Of a stretch of DNA of 64,000 nt, positions 44,967 through 53,836 are shown one piece after another (the first letter of the stretch is position 1; every line of letters starts with the position of its first letter). Under the pieces are notes generated by a model. It was not told where the DNA came from, made no database searches, and saw nothing but the letters and a program-made list of their open reading frames with translations. Made by a program: the position numbers and the translations under genes. Source of the DNA: Thiobacillus denitrificans (GTDB taxonomy: Bacteria; Pseudomonadota; Gammaproteobacteria; Burkholderiales; Thiobacillaceae); assembly GCA_002403375.1 (NCBI GenBank), contig DHHQ01000026.1, positions 1 through 64,000 of the forward strand, in the 5' to 3' direction.

Positions 44967-45865
44967 AATATCTCGAATCCCTGCAGGCCCATCTCGGCGA
45001 ATGGTCGGGCCTGATTTCGACCGGGCTGCACGTCCTCATCATCCTCGCCCTGACCTGGCTCGCGCTGCGGCTGTCGCGCAAGCTGCTGGCGCGGCTGCGC
45101 CGGCACATGCAGCAGGACGTCGACGACCGCGAGCGGATCAAGCGCCTCGACACGCTCGAGCGCGTGTTCCGCTACGTCGCCACCGTCGTCATCACGCTGG
45201 TCGGCACGATGCTCGTGCTGTCCGAGGTCGGCATCTCGATCGCGCCGATCCTGGCGACCGCCGGCGTGCTCGGCATCGCCATCGGCTTCGGCGCGCAGAG
45301 CCTGGTCAAGGACTACTTCAACGGCTTCTTCCTGCTGCTGGAGAACCAGGTGCGGGTCGGCGACGTCGTCGAGGTCGCCGGCAAGAGCGGGCTGGTCGAG
45401 GAGATGACGCTGCGCTACATCCGGCTGCGCGACTACGAGGGCAGCGTCCACTACGTGCCGAACGGCACCATCACCAGCGTCACCAACCGCAGCCGCGGCT
45501 TCGCCTACGCGGTGATCGACATCGGCGTCGCCTACCGCGAGGACCTCGACGAGGTCTACGGCGTGATGCGCGCGGTGGGCGAAGCGCTGCGCGCCGATCC
45601 AGAGGTCGGACCGAGGATCGTCGACGACCTCGAGATCGCCGGCGTCGACAAGTGGGCGGATTCCGCCGTCGTGATCCGCTGCCGCTTCAAGGCGATGCCG
45701 CTGGAGCAATGGGGCGTGCGCCGCGCCTACCTGTACCGCCTGAAGAAGGCGTTCGACGCCGCCGGCATCGAGATCCCGTATCCGCACCTCACCGTCTATC
45801 CCGGCCAGGACAAGGACGGCAGCGCGCCGCCGCTGCGGCTGGTGCAGACGGCGGACGCGGCCTGA
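44963..45865 (+). CDS. MscS-family mechanosensitive channel
   Basis: A 300-residue small-conductance mechanosensitive channel. Helix 1 lies near residues 18-40, helix 2 near 68-88, and the pore-lining helix is in ATAGVLGIAIGFGAQSLVKDYFNGFF, followed by the beta domain (VRVGDVVEVAGKSGLVEEMTLRYI). The ATG overlaps the sucrose synthase stop (ATGA) and GAAAGGA precedes it, so it is co-translated with the sucrose genes. Its likely role is to release solute on sudden dilution. Confidence 0.94.
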   Translation: MKYLESLQAHLGEWSGLISTGLHVLIILALTWLALRLSRKLLARLRRHMQQDVDDRERIKRLDTLERVFRYVATVVITLVGTMLVLSEVGISIAPILATAGVLGIAIGFGAQSLVKDYFNGFFLLLENQVRVGDVVEVAGKSGLVEEMTLRYIRLRDYEGSVHYVPNGTITSVTNRSRGFAYAVIDIGVAYREDLDEVYGVMRAVGEALRADPEVGPRIVDDLEIAGVDKWADSAVVIRCRFKAMPLEQWGVRRAYLYRLKKAFDAAGIEIPYPHLTVYPGQDKDGSAPPLRLVQTADAA

Positions 45866-45915
45866 GCGCGGCTGCTAAGCTGAGACTTCCCCCAGATCTT
45901 TCCGAGGACCCTGCC

Positions 45916-46527
45916 ATGGCCGAACCGAGCGACTTTCCCCCTTCCGCTGCGCCTGCGTCATCGATGGCCCGTTTCGCGCGTGCCCGGCTGCCGCTGTGGC
46001 TCGCGCTGCTCGTCGCCGTGCTGCTGCTCGTCCTGCTCGGCTGGCAGCGCGTCGCGATGAACCGCGCCGAGGCGGGCCTGGCGGCCGAGCGGCAGGCGCT
46101 GAGCCAACAGGCCGAGGCCGACCGCCGCGCGCTGCTGAACGAGCTCAGGGCCAAGGTCGAGGCGAACGCCGACGAGACGAAGCGCCAGTTCGGCATGGCG
46201 CTGGCGTGGGCGGTGCGCGGGGAAATGATCCGCAACAACCTCGACCAGGTCGACCAGTTCTTCGGCGAGATCGTCAAGCTGCCGCACACCGAGCGCGTGG
46301 TGCTCGCCGACGCCAGCGGGACGGTGCGCGTGTCGACCGACCGCCGCCATCTCGGCGCGGCGCTGACGACGCTGGTGCCGGTCGAGGCGACGCTGGCGGA
46401 CACGGTCGAGGTGCGCGCCCAGGCCGCGGGGCCGAAGCTGCTGGTGATCCCCGTCATGGGCCTCAACAGCCGCCTCGGCACCGTGGTGGTGAGCTACCGT
46501 CAGCCCGACGTCCTCGCGACCGACTGA
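45916..46527 (+). CDS. single-pass membrane protein with sensor-like periplasmic domain
   Basis: A 203-residue protein I cannot assign. One hydrophobic segment (LWLALLVAVLLLVLLGW, about residues 26-43) is followed by a coiled-coil (EAGLAAERQALSQQAEADRRALLNEL... region). A C-terminal globular part with ERVVLADASGTVRVSTDRR and KLLVIPVMGLNSRLGTVVVSYR resembles single Cache/PAS-type sensor folds. No output domain is attached. It follows the MscS channel by about 50 bases and is the last rightward gene before the second antiporter operon. Confidence 0.75.
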   Translation: MAEPSDFPPSAAPASSMARFARARLPLWLALLVAVLLLVLLGWQRVAMNRAEAGLAAERQALSQQAEADRRALLNELRAKVEANADETKRQFGMALAWAVRGEMIRNNLDQVDQFFGEIVKLPHTERVVLADASGTVRVSTDRRHLGAALTTLVPVEATLADTVEVRAQAAGPKLLVIPVMGLNSRLGTVVVSYRQPDVLATD

Positions 46528-46614
46528 GGCCGGCAGCCGGTCGGCCGTGAAGGCCATCGGCGGCACATCCGCCCCGCCGAGCTTTCGCTTCTCTCCCTCA
46601 CGCCTGAGTCGCGG

Positions 46615-48288
46615 CTAGCCGAGCAGCGCCCCGAGCGTTGCCAGCAGCGTCAGCCACCACGCGCCTGCCGCGCCGCGGGCGGGCAGCCTCGATTCCAGGC
46701 GCTGCGCGCGCGCCGCCATCCTGGCCGGGTCGGGAAGGCCGACCCCCGGTTTGGCCCACGACCAGACGGCACGCCGGCGTCCCAGCCATGCCAGCCCGCG
46801 GCTCAGGGGCAGCAGGATGTCGCCGGGCGGCAGCGCGGGCGCGCGCCAGCGCAGGCGCAGCGCGAGCAGGCCGAGCGCGGCGGCGGCGAACGTCGGCCAG
46901 GCCGCGTCCAGCAGCGTGCCGATGCGGGGTGCCTGCGTGCGCACGCTCGCCGGCGCCATCGCCCAGACCAGCACGGCCGAGGCCAGCACCAGCAGCAACC
47001 AGGGGGTGACGAGGCCGCGTGGCGCTGCGGCACCAGGCCCGGCAGTCGCGTATTTGTTCCAGACCAGCCACAGCAGGCGGGCCATGAGCAGGGCCGTGCC
47101 GAGCCCCGCCAGCGGCAGCGCCCAGGCCAGCAGATCCGGCCAGGGCGCCGCCAGTTTCGCCAGCGCAAGCTTCAATTCCGTCTTCGCCAGCATGCCGCTG
47201 GTCAGCGGCGCCCCGGCGAGCGCCAGCGCCGGCAGAGCGAGCCCGGCCAGGCTGGCGGGCCGGGCGCCACGCAGGCGGATCAGGCCGACGCCAAGGAAAA
47301 GCGCACTTTTCGCCAGCGCGTGGTGCAGGGCGTACAGTCCCACCGCCGACAGCAGCAGGGGCCAGAGCGAGGGCGCCGTCAGGCCGGCGCCGACGCCCAG
47401 GCTCATGAATCCCATCTGGCTGACGCTGGAATAGGCCAGCAGCACCTTGGGATTGTGCTGCGCGAGGCCGGCGCCGACGCCGAGGAACATGGCCAGCAGT
47501 CCGCCGGCCATCAGCGCCGTGCCGGCTTCCGGCAGGGCGTGCGCCCCCAGCGGCAGGAAACGCAGCCAGCCGAGCAGCCCGGCCTTCAGGATCACCCCCG
47601 ACAGCACTGCGCTTGCCGGAACCGGCGCCACCGGGTGCGCCAGCGGCAGCCACATGTGCAGCAGCGGCACGCCGACCTTGATGCCGAAGCCGGCGATCAG
47701 CAGCGCCGCCGCCGGGCCGGAAAGCGGCAGCGCGGCGAGGTCGGCGAGACGATGCGAGCCCGCCGCGCCGACGGCCAGCAGCATGCCCACCACCAGCAGC
47801 GCTTCGCCCAGCACCGCCATGACCAGATACACGCGCCCTGCGCGCAGCGCCTCGGCGGTGCCGCTGTGAACCACCAGGCCGTAGGCGGCGAACGTCATCA
47901 GCGCGAACAGCAGATAGAAACTGGCCGCGTCCTGGGCCAGGCAGACGCCCAGGTTGCCCGCCTGGGTGGCGAGAAAGAACGCCCAGAAGCGGTGCCTGCC
48001 GGCGTCGTCGCGCAGCCAGCCCTGCGCGAAGGCGCCGGCCAGCAGCCACACCAGCGCGGTGAAGAGCAGGAACAGCCGGCCGCTTGCGTCGAGCCCGAGG
48101 CTGGTTCCGAGCAGCAGGCCGGGCAACTCGAGGTGCAGGTCGCCGGGTGCTGCCAGCGCCAGGATCAGCCCCGGCAGGGGCGCCCAGGGTGCCAGGCGCA
48201 AGGCCGTCGCGCGGCTGCCGCGAAGCAGCACCAGCGGCACGATCAGCAGCGGCAGCAGGACGGGAAGGATGAGGCTGGCAGCGAGCAT
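46615..48288 (-). CDS. NuoL-type antiporter-like subunit, paralogue 2 (TM5 glutamate missing)
   Basis: A 557-residue polytopic protein of the proton-conducting transporter (complex I / Mrp) family, last gene of the second Mrp-like operon. The TM7 lysine (IAGFGIKVGVPLLHMWLP, K204), a TM8 lysine (GVILKAGLLGW) and the TM12-type lysine (GMLAKTEL) remain. The TM5 region reads ASFYLLFALMTFAAYGLV, with alanine (A129) where active subunits have glutamate. About 100 C-terminal residues after the antiporter core are hydrophilic and helical. It is clearly a tandem duplicate of the preceding gene. Confidence 0.88.
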   Translation of the reverse strand: MLAASLILPVLLPLLIVPLVLLRGSRATALRLAPWAPLPGLILALAAPGDLHLELPGLLLGTSLGLDASGRLFLLFTALVWLLAGAFAQGWLRDDAGRHRFWAFFLATQAGNLGVCLAQDAASFYLLFALMTFAAYGLVVHSGTAEALRAGRVYLVMAVLGEALLVVGMLLAVGAAGSHRLADLAALPLSGPAAALLIAGFGIKVGVPLLHMWLPLAHPVAPVPASAVLSGVILKAGLLGWLRFLPLGAHALPEAGTALMAGGLLAMFLGVGAGLAQHNPKVLLAYSSVSQMGFMSLGVGAGLTAPSLWPLLLSAVGLYALHHALAKSALFLGVGLIRLRGARPASLAGLALPALALAGAPLTSGMLAKTELKLALAKLAAPWPDLLAWALPLAGLGTALLMARLLWLVWNKYATAGPGAAAPRGLVTPWLLLVLASAVLVWAMAPASVRTQAPRIGTLLDAAWPTFAAAALGLLALRLRWRAPALPPGDILLPLSRGLAWLGRRRAVWSWAKPGVGLPDPARMAARAQRLESRLPARGAAGAWWLTLLATLGALLG

Positions 48289-48300
48289 GCCCGAGCCCGC

Positions 48301-49917
48301 TCAGCGCGCGAGGAGGGCGAGCAGAATGGCCACGCCGATCAGCCACAGCATCCCGGCCAGCGGCCAGGCGCGCAGGCGCGCTTCCACGCGGGCGGGATGC
48401 GCCGACGGTGGCGGCAGCATGGATGGCGGCGCGGCCAGCGGCGGCAGCGGACGGCCTGGCTGCAGGAGCGCGGCCAGCATCCGTTCGACCGGCAGCAGCA
48501 GGTCGCCTGGCGGGATGCGGGGCGCGGGCAGCCGCAACCGCACGGCCGCGAAAGCCAGCGCCAGCGCCGCGGCAATCGGCCAGCTTGCGCCCAATGCTGC
48601 CCCGGCCTCGAGTGCGTCCTGCCAGGTCGGCGTCGGCGCCAGCCACGCGCCCAGGCCGGCGACGCCAAGCAGCGCAAGCAGCCAGGGCGCCGCGAGGCCC
48701 CGGCCTGGTGCCGCAGGCTGCCCCGTCTGGCGGCGTATCAGCCAGAACAGGCGCAGCATCAGCAGCGCCGTGCCGAGCGCGCCGAGCGCGAGCAGGGCGG
48801 GGAGCGGTTCGCCCCAGGGCGCCGGCAGCCCCGCCAGCGCCGGCTTCAGGGCGCTCTTGGCGAGCAGGCCGCTGGTCAGCGGCGCACCGGCGAGCGCAAG
48901 CGCCGGCAGCGCCAGCCCGGCGAGCACCCAATGCGTCGCCCCGTGCCGCTCTGCCACGCCCAGCCCGAGAAACAGCGCGGCCTTGGCCAGCGCATGATGC
49001 AGCGCGTAGAGGACGACGGCCGGCAGCAGCAGCGGCCACAGGCCGGGCGCCAGCAGGCCGGCGCCGACGGCGACCGCGATATAGCCCATCTGGCTGATGC
49101 TGGAGTAGGCCAGCAGCGCGCCGGGCTGGCGCTGGGCCAGGCCGACGGCGCTGCCGAAGAAGATGGCCAGCAGCCCCGCCAGCAGCATCGCGGTGCCGGC
49201 ATCCGGCAGCGCCGCCTCGCCCAGCGGCAGGAAGCGCAGCCAGCCGAGCAGGCCGGCCTTGATCATCGCCCCGGCCAGCACTGCCGCGCCGGGGATGGGG
49301 GTGGCGGCATAGGCCAGCGGCAGCGAGACGTGCAGCAGCGGCAGCCCGGTCTTCACGCCGAAGCCGAGGATCAGGCAGGCCACGGCGAGCGGGTGGGCGC
49401 CGGCGGCGAGCAGGAGGCCGGACAGGATCAGCACCTCGCCCGCCAGCGCCAGCGTGAGATAGACCCGTCCCGCACGCCATGCTGCGGCGCTGCGGTCGTG
49501 CACGACGAGACCGTAGGCGGCGATGCTCATCACGGCGAAGAAGCCGTAGAAGCTGGCGGCGTCGAGCGCCAGGCAGACGCCCAGATTGCCGGCCTGCGCC
49601 AGCAGGAAAAAACCGGCAAAGACATGGCGGCGCGCGTCGTGCGCCAGCCAGGCGCGGGCAAACCAGCCTGCGGCAAGCCAGATCAGCGCGGTGAACAGCA
49701 GGAAGACGCGGCCGGTTTCGTCGAGCCCGAGGCGGCTGCCGAACAGCAGCCAGGGCAGGTCGAGTTCGAACGGGGCGGGCGCTGCCAGCGCCAGAACCAG
49801 CGCCGGCAGCGGCGCCCACGGCGCCAACCGCAGGCCTGGCGCGCGGCCTGCCGGCAGCCACAGCAGCGCGGCGACCAGCAGCGGTGCCAGCAGGCTCAGC
49901 GCGATCAGGGCGTCCAT
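48301..49917 (-). CDS. NuoL-type antiporter-like subunit, paralogue 1 (TM5 glutamate missing)
   Basis: A 538-residue polytopic protein closely similar to the next gene along its whole length (shared LRLAPWAPLP, RVFLLFTAL, AQAGNLGVCLA and ALHHALAK segments). Lysines of TM7 (LGFGVKTGLPLLH, K189), TM8 (GAMIKAGLLGW) and TM12 (GLLAKSAL) are present. The TM5 segment ASFYGFFAVMSIAAYGLV has alanine (A128) in place of the essential glutamate. ATG 49917 overlaps the upstream subunit by 13 bases. Confidence 0.88.
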   Translation of the reverse strand: MDALIALSLLAPLLVAALLWLPAGRAPGLRLAPWAPLPALVLALAAPAPFELDLPWLLFGSRLGLDETGRVFLLFTALIWLAAGWFARAWLAHDARRHVFAGFFLLAQAGNLGVCLALDAASFYGFFAVMSIAAYGLVVHDRSAAAWRAGRVYLTLALAGEVLILSGLLLAAGAHPLAVACLILGFGVKTGLPLLHVSLPLAYAATPIPGAAVLAGAMIKAGLLGWLRFLPLGEAALPDAGTAMLLAGLLAIFFGSAVGLAQRQPGALLAYSSISQMGYIAVAVGAGLLAPGLWPLLLPAVVLYALHHALAKAALFLGLGVAERHGATHWVLAGLALPALALAGAPLTSGLLAKSALKPALAGLPAPWGEPLPALLALGALGTALLMLRLFWLIRRQTGQPAAPGRGLAAPWLLALLGVAGLGAWLAPTPTWQDALEAGAALGASWPIAAALALAFAAVRLRLPAPRIPPGDLLLPVERMLAALLQPGRPLPPLAAPPSMLPPPSAHPARVEARLRAWPLAGMLWLIGVAILLALLAR

Positions 49918-51413
49918 TGCAGGTACTCCCGGTCGGCGATCAGCTTGGCCCAGTCGAGCGGACTGAACGCACTGGCGGCGAACAGGCCGACCAGCAGGAT
50001 CGCGGCGGCGGTGGCGAGCGGTGGCAGCAGCAGCAGCGGCGCGGTCTCCCAGCGGCCGCGCTGCGGGATGTGCTCGGCGGGCCAGGCGGACGGGGCCGGC
50101 CGGAACCAGATGCGGTGCAGGACGGGCAGGAAGTAGGCGGCGTTCAGCAGGCTCGACGCCGCCAGCACCGCGAGCACCCAGGGCATGCCCGCCTCCAGCG
50201 CGCCGAGCCCGAGATACCACTTGCTGACGAAGCCGGCGAGCGGCGGCACGCCGATCATGCCGAACGCGCCGAGCGTGAAGGCGAGGCTGGTCCACGGCAT
50301 GCGGCGGCCGGCGCCGTCCATCTCGCTGATCTTGTGGATGCCGAGCGTCTCCGCGTAGTTGCCGGCGCAGAAGAACAGGGTGATCTTCATGATGCCCTGG
50401 TGCACCAGGTGGACCAGTCCGCCGATCGTGCCGAGCGGCCCGAACAGCGCGACGCCGAGCGCGATGTAGGAGACCTGGCTGACGGTCGAGTAGGCGAGCC
50501 GCTTCTTGAGGTCGTCCTGGAATAGCGCGCGCAGGCTGCCCCAGATGATGGTGACCGCGGCGGCGATCGCCAGCGGCGTGAGCAGGTCGAGCGATTGCGC
50601 GAACTCGACGCCGTAGACCTCGTAGACGATGCGCACGATGCCGAAGGCGCCCGCCTTCACTACCGCCACCGCGTGCAGCAGCGCCGACACCGGCGCCGGC
50701 GCCACCATCGCCAGCGGCAGCCAGCCGTGCAGCGGCACTAGCGCTGCCTTGACGCCGACGCCGGCGATCAGCAGCAGGAAAACGACCTGCAGCTGCCCGG
50801 CCGTTTCCGGCGGCAGCGCCGCCAGCGAGCCGCCGTGGACGAAGTCGGCCTGGCCGGCGAGGCCGTACAGCCACACCGTGCCGACCAGCAGCAGGGCGCC
50901 GCCGCCGAGCGTATAGCCGAGATAGACGTGGCCCGCGCGCATGGCCTGCTCGGTGCCGCGGTGCACCACCAGCGGATAGGTGGCCAGCGTCAGCAGCTCG
51001 TAGAAGACGAAGAAGGTGAACAGGTTGCCCGCCATCGCCACGCCGACGGTGGCGGTCACGCACAGGCTGAAGAAGCCGAAGAAGCGGCTGCGGTGCGGCG
51101 CGCCTTCCAGATAGCCGATGGCATAGAGCGTGGTGAACAGCCACAGCACCGCCGACAGGGTGACGAACAGCAGCGCCAGCGCGTCCGCCTTCAGCACCAG
51201 GTCGAGGCCCGGCAGCACGGTGTGGCGGAACACGTATTCGTGGTCGTTCAGCACCCCCCACAGCATCACGCCGATCAGCGCGAGCTTGGCGAGCGCGCCG
51301 ATCAGGTTGAGCGCGGTGCGCAGACGGATGCGCGATTCGGCGAGGAAGAAAATGAAGAGGCCGGGCAGGAAGGAACTCAGCACCACCCCCACCGGCAGCC
51401 AGGTGTCGATCAT
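49905..51413 (-). CDS. NuoL/MrpA-N-like antiporter subunit with complete charged residues
   Basis: A 502-residue polytopic protein. TM5 carries the key glutamate (FTFFVFYELLTLATYPLV, E139), TM7 the lysine (AGVGVKAALVPLHGWLP, K222), TM8 both histidine and lysine (LLHAVAVVKAG) and TM12 the lysine (GFVSKWYL), so this subunit should pump. It probably replaces the N-terminal half of MrpA, which is split in this operon. ATG 51413 overlaps the D-like subunit stop (ATGA). Confidence 0.9.
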   Translation of the reverse strand: MIDTWLPVGVVLSSFLPGLFIFFLAESRIRLRTALNLIGALAKLALIGVMLWGVLNDHEYVFRHTVLPGLDLVLKADALALLFVTLSAVLWLFTTLYAIGYLEGAPHRSRFFGFFSLCVTATVGVAMAGNLFTFFVFYELLTLATYPLVVHRGTEQAMRAGHVYLGYTLGGGALLLVGTVWLYGLAGQADFVHGGSLAALPPETAGQLQVVFLLLIAGVGVKAALVPLHGWLPLAMVAPAPVSALLHAVAVVKAGAFGIVRIVYEVYGVEFAQSLDLLTPLAIAAAVTIIWGSLRALFQDDLKKRLAYSTVSQVSYIALGVALFGPLGTIGGLVHLVHQGIMKITLFFCAGNYAETLGIHKISEMDGAGRRMPWTSLAFTLGAFGMIGVPPLAGFVSKWYLGLGALEAGMPWVLAVLAASSLLNAAYFLPVLHRIWFRPAPSAWPAEHIPQRGRWETAPLLLLPPLATAAAILLVGLFAASAFSPLDWAKLIADREYLQWTP

Positions 51414-52870
51414 GCCGCCCCCCCGACCGCCAGCAGCGCCAGCAGCGGCGCGCCGAACAGCCCCAGCAGGATAGCCGCCAGCGCCAGCGCGAAGGCGCTG
51501 AATTCGAGCGTGCGCGGCACCCGCGTCACGCGGTCGCCCGATGCCACCGGCAGGAAGGCGCGGCGCAGCACCTTGAACACGTAGGCCGCGGTCAGCAGGC
51601 CGCCCGCGATCATCACCGCCACCCACCACCACTGCCCGGTTTCCAGCGCCGCCCGCAGCAGCAGCCACTTGGCGGAGAAGCCGCCGGAGGGCGGCAGGCC
51701 CATCAGCGTCACCCCGGCCAGCCCGAAGCTGAACAGGGTCAGCGGCAGGTGCGCGCCGACGCCGCCGAGGCGGCCGATGTCGTCGCGCCCGGTGGCGACG
51801 ATCATGCTGCCGGCCGCAGCGAACATCGCCGCCTTCGCCAGTCCGTGCGCCACCGCCTGCATCACGCCGCCCTGAACGGCGCTCTCGGCGGCGTCAGGCG
51901 GCACCAGGGTGGCGAGCGGGAACAGCAGGAACAGGTAGCCGACCTGCGCCACGGTGGAATAGGCCACCAGCATTTTCAGGCGCGTCTGCGCCAGCGCCAG
52001 CGCCGAGCCCCACAGGATCGCCGCCGCGCCCAGGATGCCCAGCAGCTGCGCGGCGGCCACCGTGGTCAGCGGCGCGAACAGCTCCAGCCACAGCCGCAGC
52101 ACCAGATAGAACGTGGCCTTGATCACCAGCGCCGAGAGCAGCGCGGAGACCGGCGCCGGGGCGCCGCCGTGGGCCGGCGGCAGCCAGAAGTGGAAGGGGA
52201 AGAGCGCGGTTTTCAGCAGCAGGCCTGCCAGCATCAGCGCGGCCGCCAGGGTGGCCGCGAGCGGCGCGTCGGCGCCGACCAGCGGCGCCAATATCGCCAG
52301 CGAGACGCTGCCGTAGCTGCCGTAGATCAGCGCGACGCCGAGCAGCCAGGCGCCCGAGCCGAGCAGGGTGGCGAGCAGGTAGCGCAACGCCGCGGTCACC
52401 GGCGCCTGGCCGCCGGCGATCGCCACCAGCCCGACCGCCGCCAGCCCCAGCAGCTCGAGCGTGACGTAGATGTTGAACAGGTCGGCCGACAGGAACAGCG
52501 CGTTGAGCGCGGCCAGCAGATAGCCTGTCATCGGCCAGAACAGTTCGCGCCCTTTCGGCTGGGCGGCGAAGTAGCCGCGCGCGTAGATCGCCAGCGGCAG
52601 CGCGACCGCCTGGGCCAGCAGCAGCATCACCGCGGCGAGGCCGTCGGCCAGGAGGTCGATGCCGAGCGGCGCGCCCCAGCCGCCGACGGCATGAACGCGC
52701 GCGCCGCCCGCCAGCAGCTGGCCGGCGAGCTGCAAGACGAGCAGCCCCTGCAGCGCGATCGCAGCGATGGCGAGCCGTCCGCCGCGCCCCGGGCCGAGCA
52801 CGAAGGCGAGCGTGCCCCACGCCAGCGGCAGCATGATCAGCCAGGGCAGCGGGTCGAGAAAATCAGTCAT
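51410..52870 (-). CDS. MrpD-like antiporter subunit (second operon)
   Basis: A 486-residue polytopic subunit. The TM5 glutamate (LFNIYVTLELLGLAAVGLV, E139), the TM7 lysine (GLLLKTALFPFHFWLPPAHGGAPAPVSAL) and the TM12 lysine (GGFSAKWLL) are all present. It occupies the MrpD/MbhH position, directly after the C-like subunit (8-base overlap). Confidence 0.92.
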   Translation of the reverse strand: MTDFLDPLPWLIMLPLAWGTLAFVLGPGRGGRLAIAAIALQGLLVLQLAGQLLAGGARVHAVGGWGAPLGIDLLADGLAAVMLLLAQAVALPLAIYARGYFAAQPKGRELFWPMTGYLLAALNALFLSADLFNIYVTLELLGLAAVGLVAIAGGQAPVTAALRYLLATLLGSGAWLLGVALIYGSYGSVSLAILAPLVGADAPLAATLAAALMLAGLLLKTALFPFHFWLPPAHGGAPAPVSALLSALVIKATFYLVLRLWLELFAPLTTVAAAQLLGILGAAAILWGSALALAQTRLKMLVAYSTVAQVGYLFLLFPLATLVPPDAAESAVQGGVMQAVAHGLAKAAMFAAAGSMIVATGRDDIGRLGGVGAHLPLTLFSFGLAGVTLMGLPPSGGFSAKWLLLRAALETGQWWWVAVMIAGGLLTAAYVFKVLRRAFLPVASGDRVTRVPRTLEFSAFALALAAILLGLFGAPLLALLAVGGAA

Positions 52871-53183
52871 CGGCGGCGCCCGCGTCGGGACCGTCTTCCG
52901 GCAGGCGCATGCGGCCGCTGAGGTCGAGCAGCTGCCGCGCCAGCGCGAGCGCCAGCGCGGTGGCGGCGATCGCGACGACGATGCCGGTCAGCACCATCGC
53001 CTGCGGCACCGGGTCGATACCGCCGTCGCGCTGGCCCAGCCCCACCAGGATCAGGAAGGCGCCGCTGCCGAGGATGTTGAAGGCGAGGATCTTGCGCAGC
53101 AGCTGCGGCAGAAGCAGCAGGCCGGCCAGCCCGATCGCGACCAGCGCCGCGCCCGCCAGCGCGTAGAGCAGGCCGACGCTCAT
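52863..53183 (-). CDS. MrpC/NuoK-like antiporter subunit (second operon)
   Basis: A 106-residue three-helix protein with LLPQLLRKILAFNILGSGAFLILVG and the hallmark DPVPQAMVLTGIVVAIAATALAL, equivalent to MrpC/MbhG. It overlaps its neighbours by 4 and 8 bases. The acidic C-terminal tail is specific to this copy. Confidence 0.92.
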   Translation of the reverse strand: MSVGLLYALAGAALVAIGLAGLLLLPQLLRKILAFNILGSGAFLILVGLGQRDGGIDPVPQAMVLTGIVVAIAATALALALARQLLDLSGRMRLPEDGPDAGAADD

Positions 53184-53836
53184 GGCTCCACCTCGGTGCC
53201 GGCGAGGTAGAGGCCGGCGAGCGTGAGTCCGATCGACAGCGTGAGGCCGGCCTCGATCAGCAGGATCAGTCCGCCGGCCGCGGCAGGCGGGTACTGCAGC
53301 AGGCTGCCCTGCCCGAGCACGGCCACCGCGACCGCGACGAAGACCAGCAGTCCCAGCGCGAGCCCGCCGCGCAGCAGCAGGCCCGGCTGCGCCCACGCCG
53401 GCAGCAGCCCGGCCAGACGCAGCAGCACGCCGGCGGCGGCCAGCACGGCGCCGGCCTGGAAAGCCCCGCCGGGCGCGTGGGCGCCGATCCACAGCAGATA
53501 GCCCGCGACCAGCACCATCAGGGGCGCGACGAGCCGCGCCAGCGTCTGCAGCAGCGGGTGCGCCGGGGCGGCGGCGCGCGCGGCGTGCGGACGGGCCAGC
53601 GCCAGCACGCCGACGAGCGCGAGCAGCAGCACCGCCACCTCGAGCAGGGTGTCGTAGGCGCGGAAGTTGAGCAGCACCGCGGTGACCGGGTGGTCGACGC
53701 CGCTGTCGCCGAGCTTCGCGGCGACCCGCGCGGGCAGGCGCACGGCGGGTTCGGGCAGGTCGAGCATCGCCAGGCCGAGCGCCGCCGCCAGCCCGGCGGC
53801 GAGCAGCACGACGAGCGCCGCGACTGCTCGGCTCAC
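53180..53836 (-). CDS. MrpB-like subunit with N-terminal MbhE-like segment (second operon)
   Basis: A 218-residue membrane protein with two parts. The N-terminal about 90 residues (VTAVLLNFRAYDTLLEVAVLLLALVGVLAL) match the MbhE / MrpA C-terminal piece. The rest is a MrpB domain (LVAPLMVLVAGYLLWIGAHAPGGAFQAGA). GTG 53836 is used because it overlaps the preceding stop (GTGA), the same spacing as the rest of the operon. Confidence 0.87.
   Translation of the reverse strand: MSRAVAALVVLLAAGLAAALGLAMLDLPEPAVRLPARVAAKLGDSGVDHPVTAVLLNFRAYDTLLEVAVLLLALVGVLALARPHAARAAAPAHPLLQTLARLVAPLMVLVAGYLLWIGAHAPGGAFQAGAVLAAAGVLLRLAGLLPAWAQPGLLLRGGLALGLLVFVAVAVAVLGQGSLLQYPPAAAGGLILLIEAGLTLSIGLTLAGLYLAGTEVEP

Noticed and set aside
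46598..51261. Long alternative-frame reading through the three NuoL-type genes on the minus strand, suggesting gene fusions
   Set aside because: The fused-looking stretches are Arg/Ala/Gly-rich shifted frames. Each NuoL-type protein has its own ATG with the usual short overlap to its neighbour.
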